Source: Hyphomicrobiales bacterium
GTDB lineage: Bacteria; Pseudomonadota; Alphaproteobacteria; Rhizobiales; Xanthobacteraceae
DNA length: 64,000 nt
Reading direction: 5' to 3'
Assembly (NCBI GenBank): GCA_009377695.1
Contig: WHTP01000004.1
Span: 1 to 64,000 of the forward strand
Below, one piece after another: positions 60,868 through 64,000 of the stretch. The notes beneath the pieces were generated by a model. That model worked only from the letters and a program-made list of their open reading frames with translations. It was not told the origin of the DNA and did not search any database. Numbering within the stretch: the stretch's first letter is position 1; each line of letters opens with the position of its first letter. The position numbers were made by a program, and so were the translations under genes.

Positions 60868-61560
60868 ATGTCGACGCTATTTCACCACCCATTCTGCCCA
60901 CATTCGCGATTCGTGCGGCTCGTACTGAACGAGTACGGCATCGAGGTACGCCTGATCGAGGAGCGGACCTGGGAGCGGCGCCGCGATTTCCTGGTGATCA
61001 ACCCCGCCGGCACCACGCCGGTGCTGGTGGACGAGGGCCAGCCGCCGGTTCCGGGCGCGCCAATCATTGCCGAGTTCCTTGACGAGGTGCACGGCGCGAA
61101 GATCGCCGACCGCCGGCTCATGCCGCCAGAGCCCGGTCCGCGGGTCGAAGTCCGCCGGCTGATGAACTGGTTCAACGACAAGTTCTTTGCCGAGGTGAGC
61201 GGCCCCCTGACCGTGGAGCGCTACTACAAGCGCCACCTGCCGGCGGAGGCGGGCGGCGGCGCCCCCGACACCGAAGTGCTTCGGGCGGCGCGCCATAACA
61301 TCCGCTATCATCTTGCTTATATTGGATGGCTGGTGCGTGCGCGCGACTGGCTCGCCGGCAACGAGCTGACCTATGCCGACCTGGCCGCGGCCGCGCATCT
61401 GTCGGCGGCCGATTATCTGGGCGATGTGCCTTGGACCGAAGACGAAACAGCGAAGAACTGGTACGCGCGGCTGAAGTCGCGGCCGTCGTTCCGTCCGCTG
61501 CTGGCCGAGACCATGGCCGGCATCCCTCCGTCAAAGACTTACGCAGACCTCGACTTCTGA
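60868..61560 (+). CDS. GST-like protein, candidate FzlA
   Basis: 230 aa. Thioredoxin-fold N-terminal domain ([34 protein letters not shown]) and alpha-helical C-terminal domain ([20 protein letters not shown]). The order uppP, GST, queG is a conserved alphaproteobacterial arrangement in which the GST-like protein corresponds to FzlA, an FtsZ-binding division factor; this is inferred from context and length. An ordinary glutathione transferase is the alternative. Confidence 0.72.
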   Translation: MSTLFHHPFCPHSRFVRLVLNEYGIEVRLIEERTWERRRDFLVINPAGTTPVLVDEGQPPVPGAPIIAEFLDEVHGAKIADRRLMPPEPGPRVEVRRLMNWFNDKFFAEVSGPLTVERYYKRHLPAEAGGGAPDTEVLRAARHNIRYHLAYIGWLVRARDWLAGNELTYADLAAAAHLSAADYLGDVPWTEDETAKNWYARLKSRPSFRPLLAETMAGIPPSKTYADLDF

Positions 61561-62702
61561 GGGAACCCGCCGCGCTGAAGTCGGCGCTCGCCGAGGCCGC
61601 GCGCGCGCAGGGTTTTGACGCGATCGGTGTGGCGCGTCCCGATTCCATCCCGTTTGCGCCGGAACGTCTGCGGCAGTTCCTGGCCCAGGGCGGCCACGGC
61701 GACATGGACTGGATGGAAACCACCGCGGCGCGGCGCGGCGACCCGCGCGCGCTGTGGCCCGGCGTCCGCTCCATCATCATGCTGGGCATGAATTACGGGC
61801 CCGATGCCGATCCACTCGCGATCCTGAGGCAGCGCTCGCACGGCGCGATCTCGGTCTATGCGCAGGGCATCGACTACCACGAGATCATCAAGCCGCGGCT
61901 CAAGGCGGTCGCGCGCTGGCTGACGGCACAGGCGTCCGGCGACATGCCGATCGACGTGAAGGTGTTCGTCGACACCGCGGCCGTGATGGAGAAGCCGCTC
62001 GCCGAGCAGGCCGGGCTCGGCTGGCAGGGCAAGCACACCAATCTGGTCTCGCGCGAGTTCGGCTCGTGGCTGTTCCTGGGCGCGATCTTCACGACGCTCG
62101 ACCTGCCCGCTGACGCTCCCGAGACCGACCACTGCGGAAGCTGCCGCGCCTGCCTCGACGTGTGCCCGACCGCAGCGTTTCCGGCGCCCTATCGTCTCGA
62201 TGCGCGGCGCTGCATCTCTTATCTCACGATCGAGCACAAAGGTCCGATCCCGCGCGCGCTCCGCCCGCTGATGGGCAATCGCATCTATGGCTGCGACGAC
62301 TGCCTCGCGGTCTGTCCCTGGAACAAATATGCGCAGACCGGACGCGAGGCGAAGCTCGCGGCCCGCGCGGCGTTGCGCACACCGGGCCTGGCGGAGCTGG
62401 CGCGGCTCGACGACGCGGGCTTCCGCGCACTGTTCACGAAATCGCCCGTCAAGCGCACCGGGCGCGACCGCTTCATCCGCAATGTGCTGATCGCCATCGG
62501 CAACTCCGGCGATGCGTCGCTCGCGGCAGATGCTGAGCGGCTGCTCGACGATGTGTCACCTCTGGTGCGCGGCGCGGCGGTGTGGGCGCTTGGACGGCTT
62601 GACCGGGCGCGGCTCGCCGCCCGCGTTAGCGGATTTGATGGCGAAAGCGATCCCGCCGTGCGCGAGGAATGGACGGTCGCGCTCGAAGGCGCGGCGGCCT
62701 GA
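61557..62702 (+). CDS. queG: Epoxyqueuosine reductase
   Basis: About 381 aa cobalamin-dependent enzyme for the last step of queuosine tRNA modification. Seen: [40 protein letters not shown], two 4Fe-4S sets ([30 protein letters not shown]) and C-terminal HEAT-like repeats. No ATG, GTG or TTG lies in frame between the GST region and the conserved start. CTG 61557 overlaps the previous stop (CTGA, where ATGA would be usual) and CTG 61575 follows GAGGGA, so initiation is by CTG or coupling. Confidence 0.9.
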   Translation: MREPAALKSALAEAARAQGFDAIGVARPDSIPFAPERLRQFLAQGGHGDMDWMETTAARRGDPRALWPGVRSIIMLGMNYGPDADPLAILRQRSHGAISVYAQGIDYHEIIKPRLKAVARWLTAQASGDMPIDVKVFVDTAAVMEKPLAEQAGLGWQGKHTNLVSREFGSWLFLGAIFTTLDLPADAPETDHCGSCRACLDVCPTAAFPAPYRLDARRCISYLTIEHKGPIPRALRPLMGNRIYGCDDCLAVCPWNKYAQTGREAKLAARAALRTPGLAELARLDDAGFRALFTKSPVKRTGRDRFIRNVLIAIGNSGDASLAADAERLLDDVSPLVRGAAVWALGRLDRARLAARVSGFDGESDPAVREEWTVALEGAAA

Positions 62703-63620
62703 ATGGCGACCCTGCTTTGCCTCGGCCTCGGCTATTGCGCGCGCTTCTATGTCGCCGCGTTCGGATCGCGCTTCGAGCGAGTCATCGGCACCTCGCGGAC
62801 CCCCAAGCCTGCAGGCGCCGTCGAGATGCTGGCATTCGACGCCGCCTCACCCTCGGACGAGGTGCGAGCGGCCGTTGCAGCGGCAACGCATCTCCTGATT
62901 TCAGCCGGCCCAAGCGACGCGGGCGACCCGATCATCGGCGCCCTCGCAGGCGACATCGCGTCGTCATCAAACCTTCAGTCGATCGTCTATCTCTCGTCGC
63001 TTGGCGTCTATGGCGACCACAATGGCGCCTGGGTGGGCGAGGCCGCCGCCACCATCCCGGTGCACGCGCGCGGCGGCGCGCGGCTTCGCGCCGAACAGGC
63101 GTGGCAGGCGCTCGGACGGACGCGCGGCGTGCCCGTCGCAATCTTGCGGCTCGCCGGAATCTACGGGCCGGGCCAGAACGTGTTCACGCGACTACTGACG
63201 GGGCGTGCGCATCGCGTCGCCAAGCCGGGACACGTGTTCAACCGCATCCACGTGTTTGACATCGCACAGGCGATCGATGCCGCATTTGCCCGCAAAGCTG
63301 ACGGCATTTTCAACGTGGCGGACGACGAGCCCGCGCCCTATTCCGATCAGGTGCTGCTGGCGGCAAAGCTTCTCGGCATCGATCCGCCGAAGGAACTGTC
63401 GATGGAAGAGGCGCGCGAAATTCTGACGCCAATGGCGCTCAGCTTCTATACGGGCTGCGTGCGGGTGCAGAACGACAAGCTCAAGAGCGCGCTCGGCGTT
63501 CGGCTGCGCTACCCGACTTACCGCGAGGGACTACGCGCGCTGTTCGAAGGCGGCTACCAAGCGCGTGATCCGCTGCAGAGCCGGCCCGCTCAGTCCGCTC
63601 GTCCCGGGGACCCAGTCTAA
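62703..63620 (+). CDS. NAD(P)-dependent SDR/epimerase family protein (YeeZ-like)
   Basis: 305 aa. Degenerate Rossmann start LLCLGLGYCARFYVAAFGSR, then IVYLSSLGVYGDHNGAWVGE, AILRLAGIYGPGQNVFTRLL, IHVFDIAQAIDAAF and NDKLKSALGVRLRYPTYREG. Matches the YeeZ-type atypical SDRs; substrate unknown. ATG 62703 directly follows the queG stop, so they are probably one transcript. Confidence 0.84.
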   Translation: MATLLCLGLGYCARFYVAAFGSRFERVIGTSRTPKPAGAVEMLAFDAASPSDEVRAAVAAATHLLISAGPSDAGDPIIGALAGDIASSSNLQSIVYLSSLGVYGDHNGAWVGEAAATIPVHARGGARLRAEQAWQALGRTRGVPVAILRLAGIYGPGQNVFTRLLTGRAHRVAKPGHVFNRIHVFDIAQAIDAAFARKADGIFNVADDEPAPYSDQVLLAAKLLGIDPPKELSMEEAREILTPMALSFYTGCVRVQNDKLKSALGVRLRYPTYREGLRALFEGGYQARDPLQSRPAQSARPGDPV

Positions 63621-63718
63621 GAAGCAAGATTCCTGGATTCCCGCTTACGCGGAATGAGCGGACGGTAGAGCCGGTCCGAGATGGGATGACGCCAGCATAG
63701 CAACTCTCTGAATCTAAT
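63621..63718. repeat. Short dispersed palindrome downstream of the SDR gene
   Basis: Contains GATTCCTGGATTCCCGCTTA and CGCGGAATGAGCGGAC, the TTCCCGC/GCGGAA type common between rhizobial genes. It could terminate the queG-SDR transcript. Confidence 0.45.
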
Positions 63719-63818
63719 CTAGTGTGGCTTTGGTTCAGACGTCCGCATTTTCGGACTCGCCGCGAGAATGATGCGGACGTCTGAACTTTGCGAATGTTAG
63801 AATCATAAGGACCACTAG
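63719..63818. repeat. Mosaic CTAG palindrome (inverted A left, D right)
   Basis: Inverted family A from CTAGTGTGGCTTTGGTTCAG through GATGCGGACGTCTGAA (63786), then abruptly the right half of family D, CTTTGCGAATGTTAGAATCA to GGACCACTAG. The linker CAAATATAAGCTG (63819-63831) is the D-13-C linker, so the right part came from a D-13-C unit. Confidence 0.82.
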
Positions 63819-63831
63819 CAAATATAAGCTG

Positions 63832-63910
63832 CTAGTGGAGTTTTGGATTTGACATTCGCTTTGGGAGTCTGCGGTCAACGGGGTAGCGAATGTCAAATCC
63901 ACTCCACTAG
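63832..63910 (+). repeat. CTAG palindrome, family C
   Basis: CTAGTGGAGTTTTGGATTTG on the left and GCGAATGTCAAATCCACTCC plus ACTAG on the right, with a TTT bulge in the left arm. Second copy of the family seen at 21065. Confidence 0.86.
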
Positions 63911-63915
63911 CTTGA

Positions 63916-64000
63916 TCAGTCGCCCTTCACGCCGCTGACCTTCACGATGTCCGCCCAGCGCGGAATTTCGTCGTGGACAAATTTTCCGAATTCCTCCGGT
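63916..64000 (-). CDS. TctC/Bug receptor, C-terminal end only
   Basis: The last 27 residues before the stop read PEEFGKFVHDEIPRWADIVK then VSGVKGD, the typical end of a TctC/Bug periplasmic receptor (compare TPQEFAKLVAEEAPRW near 15950). The rest of the gene lies beyond the right edge. It would be the fourth such receptor in the window. Confidence 0.75.
   Translation of the reverse strand, partial: PEEFGKFVHDEIPRWADIVKVSGVKGD

Overview
The window is a GC-rich chromosomal segment from an alphaproteobacterium, most likely a Hyphomicrobiales (Rhizobiales) member of the Bradyrhizobium/Xanthobacteraceae type. Evidence: NrnC in place of a long RNase D, a CP4-like class II AroA, a DivL-type pseudo-kinase, the FYDLN-acid protein (TIGR02300), DUF1150 behind a small heat-shock gene with a ROSE-like thermometer, AddAB instead of RecBCD, and several orphan TctC/Bug solute receptors. 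No replication origin, rRNA operon, intact phage or CRISPR array was seen.

Layout. 1-7.4 kb: ogt (cut by the left edge), ubiE, ubiB, an unknown membrane protein, coaBC with a FitA-like ribbon-helix-helix domain at its N-terminus, dut and an Rrf2-like regulator. 7.5-17 kb is metabolic/accessory: an extradiol dioxygenase, a small Tat-exported Arg/Tyr/Trp-rich protein, a caspase/CHAT-like protein between palindromic repeats, two TctC receptors, a DUF4336 protein, a molybdenum sulfite-oxidase-like enzyme, a LigJ-like oxalomesaconate hydratase and a divergent HpcH/HpaI aldolase. 17.2-30.8 kb: divL, a flavin alpha-hydroxy-acid oxidase, then a forward cluster of tsaE-amgK (fused), murU, addB, addA and trxA, covering tRNA t6A synthesis, peptidoglycan recycling, double-strand-break repair and redox. 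30.8-44.3 kb is on the minus strand: aroA, cmk, rpsA, sppA, ihfB, lapA, trpF, trpB, a small membrane protein, trpA, an AraC/VOC pair, accD and folC. 44.3-49.9 kb: the FYDLN protein, tRNA-Ala(GGC) with a phage terminase remnant at its 3' end, an exported deaminase, a gene-poor kilobase, TctC, a PanE-like reductase, and hsp20 with DUF1150. 49.9-56.4 kb is the conserved block nrnC, lptC, lptA, lptB, rpoN, hpf, ptsN (minus). 56.7-63.6 kb: a DUF982-like protein, a methyltransferase, a small lipoprotein, a broken GNAT gene at tRNA-Leu(CAG), an NDUFA9-like protein, uppP, a GST-like (FzlA candidate), queG and an SDR. The right edge cuts another tctC.

The most unusual feature is a set of dispersed intergenic palindromes of about 75-80 bp, in at least four sequence families (called A-D here). 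Each is bounded by CTAG and has a 2-3 nt T-rich bulge in one arm. They recur as two-hairpin units with a 13-nt linker (A-13-B and D-13-C), sometimes share one CTAG, and form mosaics between families. Other notable points are the RHH-CoaBC fusion with an inverted repeat over its predicted promoter and an Arg in place of the usual CoaC cysteine, the caspase/CHAT-like gene, the RpoH promoter plus ROSE-like thermometer before hsp20, and queG without a canonical start codon.
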